Source of the DNA: Cryptomeria japonica
Taxonomy: Eukaryota; Streptophyta; Pinopsida; Cupressales; Cupressaceae
DNA: 64,000 nucleotides
Direction of reading: 5' to 3'
Assembly: GCF_030272615.1 (NCBI RefSeq)
Contig: NC_081414.1
Location: 4,279,501-4,343,500 of the forward strand
The notes beneath the pieces were generated by a model. The model ran no database searches. It saw only the letters and a program-made list of their open reading frames with translations, and was not told where the DNA came from. A program made the position numbers and the translations under genes. Shown here piece by piece: positions 21,153 to 33,699 of this stretch (its first letter is position 1; each line of letters begins with the position of its first letter).

Positions 21153-22561
21153 ATAAATTGATCCAAATTGATGTTGGTAATTTCAGTGGTATTTTTTTTT
21201 GGTTAAAAATGGTGAGCTAACTTCACAAACGAGGTTGTGGCATTAGGTTTACCTTTTGGCAATGTTAGTTCATGTTATTTGAGTGGAGCAGATGTTTGAG
21301 AAAGTTTTGATGGTACAGAATACATGATTGAAATTAGAAATAAAATGAAAGTCTTGTCACCTTTGTCTCTGCTTTGAAAAATATTATTAGAGTAATCTAA
21401 ATAATTCGTGTTATATTTATTTTTGTATGGTAAAGTACATAAAATATTTTATAAGCTAATGTTCATCACAAAATGTGTGCATTTATAATTAATTTCAAAA
21501 TTCATGGTACCCAAGTTAACATATTAATTTGATTTTTGGGAAGCAACACAAAATGTAAGAATATATATAGAATAAATCTTTCTCCAAGTTTGAAAAAGAA
21601 ATTCCCTTGAATTAAAATCTTAAAACATGTAAATTATGAATAATACTACACTTTTCTCTATATATGCATAATTTTATTTCAAGCTTTTAACATATAACAA
21701 AGAATAGACTTTGGTCTCTTGTATGATTTTGTGAAGAAACTAAACTCACACCATATGAATTAATAACAATTATAATTCAAACCCTATAATTACTATTTGA
21801 TTATTGTTTGGAAGATCAATTTCTGGTGTTTATAAATATAGTTAGAAAATGTATATTGTGTTAGATTAATTTCTTTGCAAGATCCGATAAATTAATAATT
21901 AACACCACATGAATTTATAACAATTACAATTCAATGCCCATACATACTATCAAACTATATTTTATTTTCAAAATAAGACATGCAACATTGATGTCATATT
22001 TATTTGCATACTAATATTGTACATAACACAATAATTAAATACAATTCACACCATACTTGAATGAGGAACTTCTAAAGCAAGTATAGAAAAAATTACTATT
22101 AAAAATGTACGTTGAAAGCATTTAAACTTAAAAGTGTTTTCAAATTGTTAACATACTCATGCAATCGATTCTATTTAATAGTTTGCTTCAATTATAATTC
22201 TAGTTTTGTTTCAAAATGTGTTTTCTTTAAAGTTAAGCATTATCTAAATACATCATAATATTATACCGATAAATTATTCTAAATAAAAATATCCAAAATT
22301 TTACATTTTTAAACAATGGTCATCTATTAAAGATAATCAGAGATTAAAACTAACTAGTCCTTTTATGTGGTTGTTTCTTTTTTGAAACCACACGGATTGT
22401 TATTTTTGGTGGTGTGGCTTTAAGATGTGATTCTATTCTATGTCAATTTTTTTTTAGGATAGACACATATGTTATTTTAAAATAATAATGTGTGCTATTT
22501 AATAATTAGAAATAGATATTTTTAAAAAATGATTGACTTCTAACTCTATGATGGGTCATCT
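21153..22561. other. AT-rich spacer downstream of actin
   Basis: The actin stop codon overlaps an AATAAA word (21152-21157) that could serve as a polyadenylation signal. Beyond it lies 1.4 kb of AT-rich DNA with no coding region. A phrase around ACAATTAYAATTCAA recurs near 21770 and 21920. Confidence 0.5.
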
Positions 22562-22712
22562 TGTTGAAGAAATTAGATGCCCAAGATGAAGCTAGCCAAG
22601 CTTCACCACCAAGCAATAACCAACCACACAAAAGAGAATGATGCAACTAGTAATGAACACCAAATGAGATCAAGAAGCAAAACTTGAGATTAACTTGCAA
22701 TGAATTGCTATG
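22562..22712 (-). mobile_element. LTR remnant, same family as 63051-63483
   Basis: 151 bp starting TGTTGAAGAAATTAG. It matches the beginning (plus-strand sense) of the LTR at 63051 with scattered differences. It is cut off by the LTR starting at 22713, so the larger element inserted into this older LTR. Confidence 0.7.
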
Positions 22713-23736
22713 TGTTGAGGCTAAAGTTAAACTCCAAAGAAGTATCTTGAAACTTATTAGTCCATCATAAAATATAAATGAAAGCTACAGGAAACTTAGC
22801 TTCAACCAATGAAGTAACATGAAATAAACAAAATAAACAAGATTATACCTTCTATGATTTACACCTCATTGTGTCCTAACTCCACTGTTCTTGGTTAACT
22901 GATACTATGATATGCAAATGATATTAAGCTAACATGCTATATGCTTCAAACTCAAACTCACGGATGCAAGATAAAGACTCCTAGAATGACTATAAGATTA
23001 GCTAATTAGACTATTAGACTATTAGTTTTTTAAAATGTCTTAGAAGACCTCTATTTATAGATTTTTGAGTGCATAATCTTAGGTGGCAGAGATCAACGAT
23101 CATGATCAAATCCTGCAATTTGGATGGCTATGGCAAAGATGTTGGGATCTGAGAGAGAAAGGTGGAAGATGTTCCTCCTACTCCTATAGGATGGAGGAAA
23201 AGGTGGAAAGAGAAGGTAAGTATCATTCATCTCACCTTGACTGAGGATGGAGACTGAGAGAATATAGGATAGTTGGAGAAGATTTAGGGATAAGAGGACA
23301 AGTGGACTCAACTTCTTCCAAAGATGTAGGAAGGTTGGAGAGAATATAGGGAGGTTGATGAATGTGTGTGCCTACACATTATTTGGAGAATGAAATGAAT
23401 GTTGAATATAATGATGCATATTAATATTAAAAATATTAATATCTTTACCCACATGATTGAATGAGTTGGCAAAAGAGGAAGTGATGTCTAGATGAGGGTG
23501 GATTTAAATAATTTAAGAAATTATTTAATTTAAGAAGACTATAGGATAGTGGATATAAGAATAATTAAATATTAGATATTTAATTGATTAGAAGAAAGGC
23601 TAAATGAATTTATTAATATAATATTTTAATTAATTAATAGAAGAATGAATTAAATAAATTAATCTTTTCAAAATAACTATTTAATAAAAGAATAATTATT
23701 AAATAAATTGCTCATAGCAAATTTTATATGTATACA
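22713..23736 (-). repeat. 3' LTR of the LARD-like element
   Basis: About 1,024 bp, TG...CA bounded. The first 136 bases (plus sense) match 31132-31268 with roughly ten differences. The right border is set by the adjoining polypurine tract. Confidence 0.8.
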
Positions 23737-23750
23737 TTTTGCCCCTCTTT

Positions 23751-26700
23751 AAAATAATGTTGAGACAACATTGTTTGAAAGATTAAATCAAGTCTTGATA
23801 ATGTGCCTAATGAAGATAAAAATCTTGATTGTGTGCCCCCTGGAGAGATTGATTGTGAAATTGTTAAAAAATTTGGATTGAACGATTGATCTCATGATAA
23901 TTGATTGAAATTTCTACAACTTTAGTTGATGAAAATGTCCACTCTTTGATTACTTTGATATTCTGCTTGATTTGATGATTGATAGAGTTTGATTGACCCC
24001 ATGATCGATGAGGGTCAATGATATAAACTCAAAGCTGTGATGATCTGATAGGATAGAATTTGATTGACTTCATGATTGATGAACTTCAATAATGTAAACT
24101 TGAGATTGGATAGACTAGATGCGTAACCTCATGATGAATGAGCGTCACTAATATGTGGTCAAAGAGATTGATAGAAATCTCAAGTGAGCGGATAGAATAG
24201 CTGATTGATTGATCAAAGCAATTGATTGGATCAAGAACTGACATTTTGTTGATATCATGTTGTCGGAGGATCTAGATGTATTGATTCATCCAGGGGGGAG
24301 CAGGAGGATCAACGAGGCCTACAACATCTGGAAAAGAGTGGTGCTCTTCGTCCTAGTTGACATATTGATATGAGACATTGATTTGTATCATGGGACATTG
24401 TATTTTATTGATTATTTCTTTGATATCATTGTATACTTGGAATTTTTATTGTTTTATGATGATATGCAGGCATGGACGTTATATGATGTTGATGATTCAT
24501 GATTTATTATGCATACTACTTTATATGATGATGACTTATATGCAATGACTACATGGATGATGTTATGATGATCTTTCCTTTCCTTTATATTTCATGATGT
24601 TTTATATGATATGATGATGATTTATATGATGATAATGCTTATAATGACATGTATGCAAATGAATGTTTATTTATATTCCTTGATGTATATGCATGTGATG
24701 ATGAAATGATTTACATGAAATGCATTTGATTTTTTTGATTTGATAATCATGGATGCAAATGTTATAATGATAACTTAAATGATATGCTTGATGAGACTCA
24801 TGTGATGGATGCCTATTATGACATGTATGCATATGTTAATGAGATGATATTATGATGCTTATAAATGTGATGTTATGATCGCAATGAGATGCTTATAATG
24901 ATATGATAGATGAAAAAGATGCAATTAAACGATCTTTAATGGATATAATGACTTAATGATTACTAGATGCAAAATGATGATGAACTTAATGCAACTAATA
25001 ATGACAAATGAAAGAATGAAATGCAAATGATTTTTTTTTTGTTATGATTGAATTCAAACTAATGAAATGAATGATGACGATTAATATGCAAACCTAATGA
25101 TTTTAAAGATAATGAACCTAAAACGATCAATGCAAATTGTTTTTGTTTGTCCAAGTATACTCAACCTTTATTTATGATCGTTGATCCCTAAATGAAATGG
25201 GATGAATGCTTATAATGCAAATGATAAAATGAATGCAATTAATAATTAATCTAAATGATCTATCTAAAATGATACTTCCATTCTTCACATACTTTCTTGT
25301 AACAGTGCTTGATTTCATCATTGAGATTTTAAATGTTGTAAGAAAATACAAGAAACTTGACATAATGATTCAAGCTAACTTGAGTGCTTCTTACATGGAT
25401 TTTGATATAACAAGTTTATACAAGCAACTTGATATAATGAATCAAGCTGATCTGAGTATTTCTTGCAGAACAAACAAGAATTATCCCCTTTCATGCATGA
25501 CTCCGAACGTCCTCTATGATATTTTGTCAATCATATCCTTAGACAAGTACACACCTTAGTAAGAGATAAACCACAAACAACAAACAAATAAAATAATCAT
25601 GCCCCATCATAGCTTCTCTATTCATGGACATCATCGAATTACATAGAGTACATGATTAGCGAAAATCAAGATATAAACATTGAATCTTATGTATCATACA
25701 TATGTTCTCATGGCCATTAACTGATATAATCATCTTGATGAATGTTCATTGATAATCCATTGTTACTTGTTGGTTTAAATCTTTGTGTTCAGAATGTCAC
25801 AATCCAGTTATTACAAATGCCTTGATCTTCGTTGCTTGTTGTTCATCATCTATTTCAATACCCTAAGTGTTTTTAGTTTTTCTAAATTTTTTGAATGTTT
25901 TTGGATTTTCAAAGATTTAAAAGATCACCTTAGCAAAAGGATTTTAGGATTTTGCCCCCAGCGGAAACAAACTTTATTACGGATGTGCGAAAAAATGATC
26001 CAAACCATGGTGAGATGCAATACATATATCATTAATTCTAATAAAATCTAAGACAATGACTACACTAAGTATGTCAAAGATTAATAACTTGTTTGATAAA
26101 CTACATATTTCTTGCTAATGATTCAAAGCAATGGATGTGATAGGATGAATATATGCGATAAGATAGATGGATGAGATAAGATAGATGGATGTGATAGGAT
26201 GGATGGATGCGCAAAGCGATCTCATAGATGGTGAAACTCACTTTTAGATAACGCCTATTTACCAGGTTTTCACCATCTAAATTTATTGCATTTTTTGATT
26301 GCTATGATTTTTTTGTATTTTTCTTGATTTTTTAATTTTTAGAGAGATGAAACATGTCATTCCATCAATTGATAAAGACGAGACTAACTAGGACAAAATA
26401 TTGTAGTCACACTGATCTATGTCATTGTTTTGATTGTTTGATGATTGATAGGAATGTCTGGTTCCAAAGAGTGAGTACCCCATATAAGACCAATCCGTCT
26501 GGTTTCGAGCGTACCTTTCCCTATATAAGACACGTTGATGTTGATAGATGAATTGATTAACTAGACTTGTTGATCAGTTTGATTGTAGACCTTGAGAGTT
26601 TTCCCGTTGTTGATCTCATTTGACCAGATGGTCCATGTTGTCATGCTTTGATTTTAAATTTTTTATTTGATTTTGTCGATTTTTTTAATTTTTAGTTTTT

Positions 26701-28065
26701 GGACATTTTGTGATTTTTTAGAATTTTTAGAATTAGAAGCAAGATGTATTTGTTTGTCTCAATGTCTATCAAGACAAGTAATATTATGAATGGATGAATG
26801 AACTTTGAGGTGAAGATGAATGGGTGAAAGATGGAGGTAGCTTATTATGGAACATGAAGGGGCACACCAAGAGCTTTTCAAAATCATGTTTTGTCCTTAG
26901 TTTTGGTCAAGATCAAGGATGGAAAAGAGGATATGGATAGAGATAGGACATGGATAGGAGAAACAATATCATAGATAGTGAGGGATGATGGAAGCAATGA
27001 ATAGATAGGATAGATGGTATGGACTAGAGGGTATGGATATTGTGAAGCAAAATCATAGATAATGATGAATTTAGATTGGCTAATGGATATTGGAGGAAGG
27101 ATAAGGGGAGATATGGTATGACGAATATAGTGGATGAACTTTTGCCCCCAAGCATAGAGGTCACCATTTGCAAAAAGGCAATATGTAAGATTGTCACAAC
27201 ATATAGCACCACCCAAATAAGTGTCCCTAAACTTTTCAAAGATAGAGACCCAACCCACACTTAGAACCTCCAGAAAACTCAACCGAACATATCTAGCGAC
27301 TAGGAAGCAAACTCAAAAGGGAAGAAGAATCCCCAAACCAGATCAAGGTACTTAGTCTTTGATTACCCATGTGTGTGCGAGTGAGTTCATTCTGGCTCAT
27401 ATAATCATTATAATCTTCAGAATCCAACATGGCTAGCTACATGAGTTACCCTGACTTCAAAAGCATCCTGGATATAGCATCACTACCAGCAAGCATCCAT
27501 ATCTCTAACGAGGTTCTCGTTGTAATATCACAAATATTTCTCCATTTCCAGCCATACGTCCATATCCCCAATGGATTTACTCGCATATTCCCATAGACAA
27601 GCATTTTGATATTTCATTTTTTTAAATTTTTAAATTTTTCTTTTCTTGATATTTCTTTTCATGCTCATGTTTTTGATCTTTTGATATTGCCTTTTTCTCT
27701 TCTTATTTTTCTTGCATTGGTTTGTAAGTGATGGAACTTACATGGGTTTGATAATTACATTGGCACTGAAACAAGATTTTAGATTTTTCACTAGCCGTGT
27801 CTTCAACTAAAAGATCACAATGCTAAAGAGCAATTGATTAAGTGTATGAGATATAGTAATCAAAAGATGTCGGTACCAAGATACGATAAGTGGTTCCATT
27901 TTGGATTGAGTGTGTATCCTAACCAAAAGGTAATGTTAAAGAGGAACAACCTCAGGTTCTGCACCGTTTCATGAATAAATATCTAGGAAATGGACTGAAC
28001 ATAAAATCAAGTGTGGGTGAGCATGTGACAAAATGACACAAATGCCTATTTCACAGATAACGGAT
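23751..28065. other. Non-coding interior of the LARD-like element
   Basis: Low-complexity stretches dominate: TGATGA/ATGATG-rich sequence at about 24380-25010 and GATGGATA-type repeats at about 26150-26230. Minus-strand frames such as 26884-27282 have no recognisable domain and are probably chance openings in pyrimidine-rich sequence. Confidence 0.5.
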
Positions 28066-28980
28066 TTATGCAAAGAATTGAATGAAAGGGATGGAAGAAT
28101 GGAAAAGAGGTGTTGGATAATAGATATGATGTTTGAAGATTTGTGCAAGGATAGATAAAAATGTCTTCAAGATGAGCATGGGTACACAACTTGAGAGGTG
28201 ATTAAGTGATGGAGGAAAATTGAATTTTGGGACATAAGGACCCAAAATAGATAGAGGAAATGATGGAAGAATAGATTTGGAAAGTGGGAGATGTTTAGAT
28301 AGATGGTTGAAGGAAGCTTTTGGAACAACAAGTATAGATGCCAATTTTGATTGTTCTTTGGATTGTAATGTTTTTATGGGCCTCCCCATTGATTTTGATT
28401 TTTCTTCTTTCTTAAAGGGTTTTTGTAGACTTTTGGATATTTCTTTTTGCTTTTGGATCATATTTTTCTTTGATTTGACATGTCTTTTAGATTGAACATA
28501 TAGATCTTTGTATGCATGTGGATATTTAGACTTGTGGATGTTATTCTTGACATCTAAATTTCTTCCAAAAGGAATGGGAATCATGGATGGATAGGAATGA
28601 TATGGAGGTATTTTGGATGGGTGGATGTAAGGTCCTAAGATGGATAGAAGGAAGGAAGGCTTTGTCTTTGGAATGAAAGGACCTAAAATGGATTTGGAGG
28701 ATGAAGGGATACCTTGATCTTGACTTGGAATAGGATCATTTGAGATTTTTTCTTGATTTTGAATTAGATCCTTGGTGGAGATGGAAGGAATAGCATGCTT
28801 TTGCTTAGGAGATGGATGTTGAATGTGACTCTACTCTTGAGATGAAAGGGGATCATCGTGGATGGAATACCAAAAGATTAGGGGATCATCATAAGATTCT
28901 TGATAGGTGGGATCTTGATCGAAAATGGGATTAGATTGGATAGTCATGATATCTTGATCTTGATTTATGCTAGCATTCAT
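28066..28980 (-). pseudogene. Unknown ORF of the LARD-like element
   Basis: Not recognised. From ATG at 28980 the frame runs about 304 codons to the stop at 28066, broken only by one TAG near 28832. The N-terminal part is Asp/Gln-rich (MNASINQDQD, then QDPTYQESYDD). The middle repeats the phrase SILGPFIPK / SILGPYIHPSK / SILGPYVPK. A Lys-rich segment (KRHVKSKKNMIQKQK to KPFKKEEKSKSMGR) follows, then a hydrophobic tail. It lies where gag would be in an LTR element, about 2.1 kb after the primer site. The basic segment could bind nucleic acid, but I see no capsid or zinc-knuckle motif, so a Gag role is only a guess. Confidence 0.5.
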
Positions 28981-29449
28981 TTCCTTTGACTAATCTTCAT
29001 CTTTTCAAGTGAAAAGGTATGGCCATATGAGTGATCAAAGTTGATATTTTTTATTAGTTTGACTTGATAGCACATACCTTGTTTTGACACCCAAGCTTAC
29101 TAGTCAAATAGAGGGTTCAATAATCCCCTATTGATGTGACTAAGTACGTCAAATGATATGATAAAGTTCCCCGATATTGGAAACTAGATGGATTTGACTA
29201 ACTTGGATAGCTAGACTAAGTATCTGATGTTGATATTGGTTGAAAGTGTGAAACTTAGATCACTAGATGATATTCCTCTGATTTTGTTAGAAGAAACCCT
29301 GTTTGCTTGACTAGCTATGAAGTCTGTGACGGTTGAAATGATATCTTCTCGAAAATGGGTATCTAGATCTATTTTCAAAATTTTTTGGTGACAAGTTGAA
29401 ATGCTCTCTGTTTTGAATGCGCTAAAACAAATGCGTGACTTAATTGTAT

Positions 29450-29700
29450 ATATGCATTGTCAAATAGTGTAAATGTGTTTTCCTATTGAATAAAAGCGTT
29501 GCTCTGCATAGTAAAAGCGCTACCCTAAGGTGCAAAAGTGTTGTTTTAGTTGTAAAAGCATTATTCTGTTGAGCAAATGCATGATCCTAAAGGTCAAAAG
29601 CGTTGTATTGTTGACCAAAAGTGTTGTTCTGTGTAGCAAATGCATTGTTCTATGTTGTAAAAGCATTGTTTTGCATTACAAAAGCGTGATTCTGACTGTG
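29450..29700. repeat. 21-nt tandem repeat array A
   Basis: AAAAGCGTTGTTCT-type units start at 29492, 29513, 29534, 29554, 29575, 29596, 29617, 29638, 29659 and 29680, an almost perfect 21-nt spacing. Weaker units lie upstream to about 29415. Units are diverged in sequence while the spacing is kept. Both strands read as 7-residue repeats, for example KSVVLLT on the plus strand. Confidence 0.85.
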
Positions 29701-30798
29701 TTAAATGAAATTTCCAGTTTTCCAACAAGTTGTTAGATTTTTGACTTATTTCAGAATGATGATTTTTCGAGTTTTTGACCATTTAGAGAACGTTTTGCAG
29801 ACATAAAAGACACAATGTTTGGAAAGAAAAGTGCACAAGTAAGCATAAAACTTATGATGGGTCGAGACAATAATTGTTGAATCTCACATGGGGTTTCCCC
29901 CGAGGCTATGCTATTCAAAGCGGATATTTAGGTGCTTGACCCCACTGGCTCCACCCTTGGCACTCACTTCTCTGGGGAAGCCAAGCACTAGTTTCCATGA
30001 AAACTCCCCATGGCAAACTTCATGTCTCTACTAAGAGCCGTATGTGTGTGAGCCGCTTTAGAGGTCCGACCTCCTGTGCCAACAATTAGATGGATTTTGG
30101 CAGGCAATAAAAATGGTTTTTAAGTGAAGGTTTATGTTTGAAGATACCCTTTGAAATCGCACAAGCGCGATTGAGGCCTATAGCCCAACAAAGTACCAAA
30201 CAAGATGTAGTCACGCAAGCGTGATTGAGACCTCAAGGCCCTACAATGCTCAATATGAGATAACTCAAATATGCTCCATCCCCCGAGATTTTCATCTCAA
30301 AAGGCAATTTGATAATAGTGAGTTAGAATACTTGGTTTTAGCCATACTCACTTGGGTCGTTCTCTTCTCACTAGCCCCTTCAAGGCATTTGGGAAGACAA
30401 ACCCTCTAAAGGTTACACATAAAGGAAGTAGGTCCAATTTTCTGATCAATGCATGAGGGTGAGAGCATACTCGCCTACTACTTCAACAGGCACATAAGAC
30501 AAAGGTTTATTTTAAGCCTTCTAAAATCTATGTACAACTACTTTAAAGAAGACACTCAAATGCAAGTTGCATGTTGTTGATTATCCTCCTAGTTAGACTA
30601 GATGAGCAAGATATGATATGTTACTCTCCAAAATAACTCCTAATTAACTAGATGTGTAAATGCATGAAATTTTCTTCAAAATAACCCTACACACATAGAT
30701 GTCAGTAGTTTTTAAATTCCTAGTTCTTGGACATTCGGACCTGCAAAAAAGTTTGTTAGCATATCACGAAAATTCAAATTTTTTCCTTGGAGTGGAAC
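29701..30798. other. Leader segment between the two 21-nt arrays
   Basis: No gene. It contains a GC-richer block (about 29880-30080) and a short pair of near-identical phrases, CGCACAAGCGCGATTGAGGCC (about 30158) and CACGCAAGCGTGATTGAGACC (about 30212). It belongs to the untranslated leader of the minus-strand LARD-like element. Confidence 0.4.
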
Positions 30799-31062
30799 AA
30801 AAGTGCTGATCTAGTGAATGCGCTATACTATAACTCAAAAGCGCTAACCTAAATGATGAATGCATGAACCTACTGCATGGAAGCGCTGCTCTGAGAAGCT
30901 AAATGCGTGATTCTTTCAACCAAAGCGTTAACCTAATTGCTATATGCATTAACTTGCTGCACAAAAGCATTAACCTACTTCACAGAAGCACTAACCTACT
31001 ACACAAAAGCGTTTTCCTATTTCACACAGGCATGAAAATAGGTTACAAATGCGTTAAACATG
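30799..31062. repeat. 21-nt tandem repeat array B
   Basis: About twelve units of the same AAAAGCGCTAACCTA-type repeat in the same orientation as array A, nearly all spaced 21 nt. The array ends about 50 bases from the primer-binding site of the LARD-like element. Confidence 0.85.
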
Positions 31063-31110
31063 ATTTTAGCAAGAAAAAGACAAAATATTATAAGTTTATG
31101 CGAGGCCTGA

Positions 31111-31127
31111 GCCCATGGTGGGCGCCA
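31111..31127 (-). promoter_or_regulatory. Primer-binding site of the LARD-like element
   Basis: Minus-strand TGGCGCCCACCATGGGC lies four bases inside the LTR end (TGTTGAGG at 31132 in plus sense). TGGCGCC-type primer sites are common in plant Ty3 elements. The exact priming tRNA cannot be told from this alone. Confidence 0.7.
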
Positions 31128-31131
31128 ACAA

Positions 31132-31268
31132 TGTTGAGGCTAAATTTGAACTCCAAAGAAGTATGAAACTTATTAGTCCATCATAAAATATAAATGAAAA
31201 CTACAAGAAACTTAGCTTCAAACGATGAAGTAACATGAAATAAACAAAATAAACAAGATTTTACCTTC
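31132..31268 (-). repeat. Truncated 5' LTR of the LARD-like element
   Basis: Matches the first 136 bases of 22713-23736. Similarity stops exactly at TTACCTTC, where CACTAATATA begins; the other copy continues TATGATTTACACC. Confidence 0.9.
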
Positions 31269-31490
31269 CACTAATATATTTGGCCTAAAATTCCGACGAA
31301 GGTTTCCGATGGAGAAGGCATATTGTGACCAAAATTTTTTTTTTTTTTTGAAAAAATGCTCGCATTCATCGGAATTCCAACAATAATTCAACATTTGGTT
31401 TTGACGGAGAAGGAATTGGCAATGAAATTTGTGATTTTTTGAAAAAGTGCCCGCATTCGTCAAAATTCTGACGATCGTGGGCATTACTTA

Positions 31491-32040
31491 AAAAAAAGAA
31501 AAAAGACCAAGCCATTTGATAAACATTAATCCCACCTCTTCATCCCGTCGACCTCTTCCATATTCACAAAAAAATTGGGCATTACAAGGAGGAAAACAGT
31601 TCTGGATTGCGGTGCCGCCAAGATCCGGTTGAAGAAAAAAGGTGGGGTAATCAACCAATTCATTCACAGGATATTTTCTTGAAGAAAAAATCGTTATGTT
31701 TGTGACAATGTGTCAAATTTTCTTTATGTAGTGATGAAATTGTTTGAATTTTACATAGGAGGTTGCATTTGTGTTGGTTGATGATCAAGTTTTATCTTTA
31801 TTATAATGAATTTCCCTGCTCATTTTTTTTTTCCCTAGCTCATATTCATTGTCTGGTACAAAAAGAGATAAATAAGATTGATTTGGATGGTTGATCAAAT
31901 GAAATGATCAATTATCCTCTTTATAGGCATAACCTCTTAGGGTAGACCCTAATTAAGGAACAAGATGACCTAGACCTGCATGATCAAATAGGGAAGAACA
32001 CAGATTGTGCCACTCTTGTATCTGACATCCGTTGGAAGTG
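31491..32040. other. CACTA 5' non-coding region
   Basis: Sequence between the subterminal repeats and the copia insertion. No coding region; nothing else recognisable. Confidence 0.4.
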
Positions 32041-32045
32041 ACCTG

Positions 32046-32448
32046 TGTTAAGTTCTTTCAAAATTATGTGATCAAAATAGAAGATATGGAGACATGATCT
32101 AAAAGTTGTATTTTATCTGCTATAGCGTGTTTTAAAGATGCACCACACTTATCAATTTCGATGTGTTCATCCTCCTCAATGTAAGCATGCTATATAAGTG
32201 GATGAGGGGTTACGTAGTGAAGAGATATGTCTTCCCACGTGGGAAGACACATCTCTTCCCTATGTACCTCTCACCATAGTATATAAACTAGTCACCATTT
32301 ACTTACCTGATCGGAAGGAGTGCGACTTGTTTGAGAATTGCTTTACCACCCAATACCATGAACGGTGTAACCGTTGGTCAAACGCAATAAGTTAACTTTG
32401 GTTTTATTTATCATTAGTTAACGTTAGCATATTAGTATATGTAATCAA

Positions 32449-32484
<36 letters not shown>

Positions 32485-32521
32485 AGCATGAAATAGTACG
32501 ACCGACATTACAAAATTAACA
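32046..32521 (-). repeat. 3' LTR of the minus-strand copia
   Basis: 476 bp, bounded TG...CA. It contains the perfect 22-bp palindrome TGTCTTCCCACG / CGTGGGAAGACA centred on CACGTG at 32228-32249, a TATATAA word near 32191, and an (AT)n microsatellite at about 32453-32480 that is shorter in the partner LTR. Confidence 0.95.
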
Positions 32522-33114
32522 CTCCCTCTTAACTAGGGAGGACACATTTCATGTTAGAGAAAACATCACAATTCATCTATTGATTGTGAAGAGAGGAGAT
32601 ATCACACTATAGTGATATTCAGAGATATGGTTCAACAATGAATATCAAGTCTCATGATACTCACCATAACTCATAGTTATCAAGTAAGGTATGTGTATTG
32701 GCATCAAGTCACATGATGCCTACCATACTGATAATGATTTCATGGCATATCCATGAATATTATGTTCATAATATTCACCATGAAGATCTCTATCATAATT
32801 ATGGTTTATTTAATGATACCAACCAATAGATATCTACCATAATGTCTCAGAGATATATATACTATCATGACATGTCCACAGATATCAAGTCACATGATAT
32901 CCATCAAGATAGTTAAATTGATATTTGTAAAATTGTCACCTTACAATATCAATTTGAAACAAGTGTTCATTATTGAAAAGTTGCCACCCTTCAATAATGT
33001 TCATAGAAGGTCCATGCAGTCATGGAGTCACACACATGACAAATAAAAGAGTTTACACACTAAACATCTTTAAATATATTAGTATATCAGAATAAATGAG
33101 ACTCTATCTCAAAA

Positions 33115-33693
33115 TTAAATAACATTTTCAACCATACCAAGTTTATCTCTAAAGTGTTCAATCTTGATCCTGGAGAGAGGCTTGGTAAGAATGTCTGCAA
33201 TCTGATCACCTGTACTAATATAATTTAGTCGGATCACATTCCTTTCCACCATATCTCGAACATAGTGATAAGGAATCTCAATGTGTTTAGACCTGTCATG
33301 AAATACTGGATTCATTGAAAGCTTGATGCAACTCTAATTGTCACAGTAGATGACAGTAGGATTTAAGGGTTGACCAAACAGTCCTACAAGCAATTTCAAG
33401 AGCCATAGAACTTCTCTTGCTCCCATGGAGGCTACAATGTATTAAGCTTCTGTAGAACTCTGAGCAACTGAAGACTGTTTTCTACATATCCATGAGATAA
33501 TTCCTGATTCTAACCTGAAGCAACATCCTGATGTGCTTTTCCTGTCAACTATGATTCCAACCCAATCAGAATCAGTGAATCCATGTAGGTCAAGTTCTAC
33601 ATGTTTATATTTCAAACCAAAACCAATAGTTCCTCGAAGATATCTCAGAATATGCTTTGCAGTAACAAGATGTATTTCCCTGGGTTCACACAT
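33115..33693 (-). pseudogene. Copia RNase H region
   Basis: Two open pieces: 33442-33693 (AKHILRYLRGTIGFGLKY, GFTDSDWVGIIVDRKSTSG, SGIISWICRKQSSVAQSSTEA) and 33115-33315 (RSKHIEIPYHYVRDMV, GDQIADILTKPLSR). These are the standard copia RNase H and C-terminal motifs, with DSDW and STEA retained. Stops between the pieces break the frame. Confidence 0.85.
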
Positions 33694-33699
33694 GAACTA

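Larger units (their letters stand above)
22713..31268 (-). mobile_element. Large minus-strand LTR element without pol (LARD-like)
   Basis: Transcribed leftward. Downstream LTR 22713-23736. Polypurine tract (minus strand AAAGAGGGGCAAAA) immediately beside it at 23737-23750. Primer site TGGCGCCCACCATGGGC on the minus strand (31111-31127), similar to sites used by many plant Ty3 elements. Truncated upstream LTR at 31132-31268, interrupted by a CACTA end at 31269. Between the LTRs lie 7.4 kb with no reverse transcriptase, integrase or RNase H that I can detect. There is one unknown ORF (28066-28980), two 21-nt repeat arrays and long low-complexity stretches. The architecture fits a large retrotransposon derivative mobilised in trans. 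Confidence 0.8.

Noticed and set aside
26884-27282. 132-codon minus-strand frame inside the LARD-like element
   Set aside because: Low-complexity Ile/Ser/Leu-rich translation with no motif; probably a chance opening.
30158-30235. Candidate tRNA or structured RNA around the AAGCGCGATTGAGG phrases
   Set aside because: No cloverleaf or box A/B arrangement could be made; only a short duplicated phrase.
29415-31062. CRISPR-like repeat array
   Set aside because: Units are contiguous 21-mers without spacers and the window is plant nuclear DNA.
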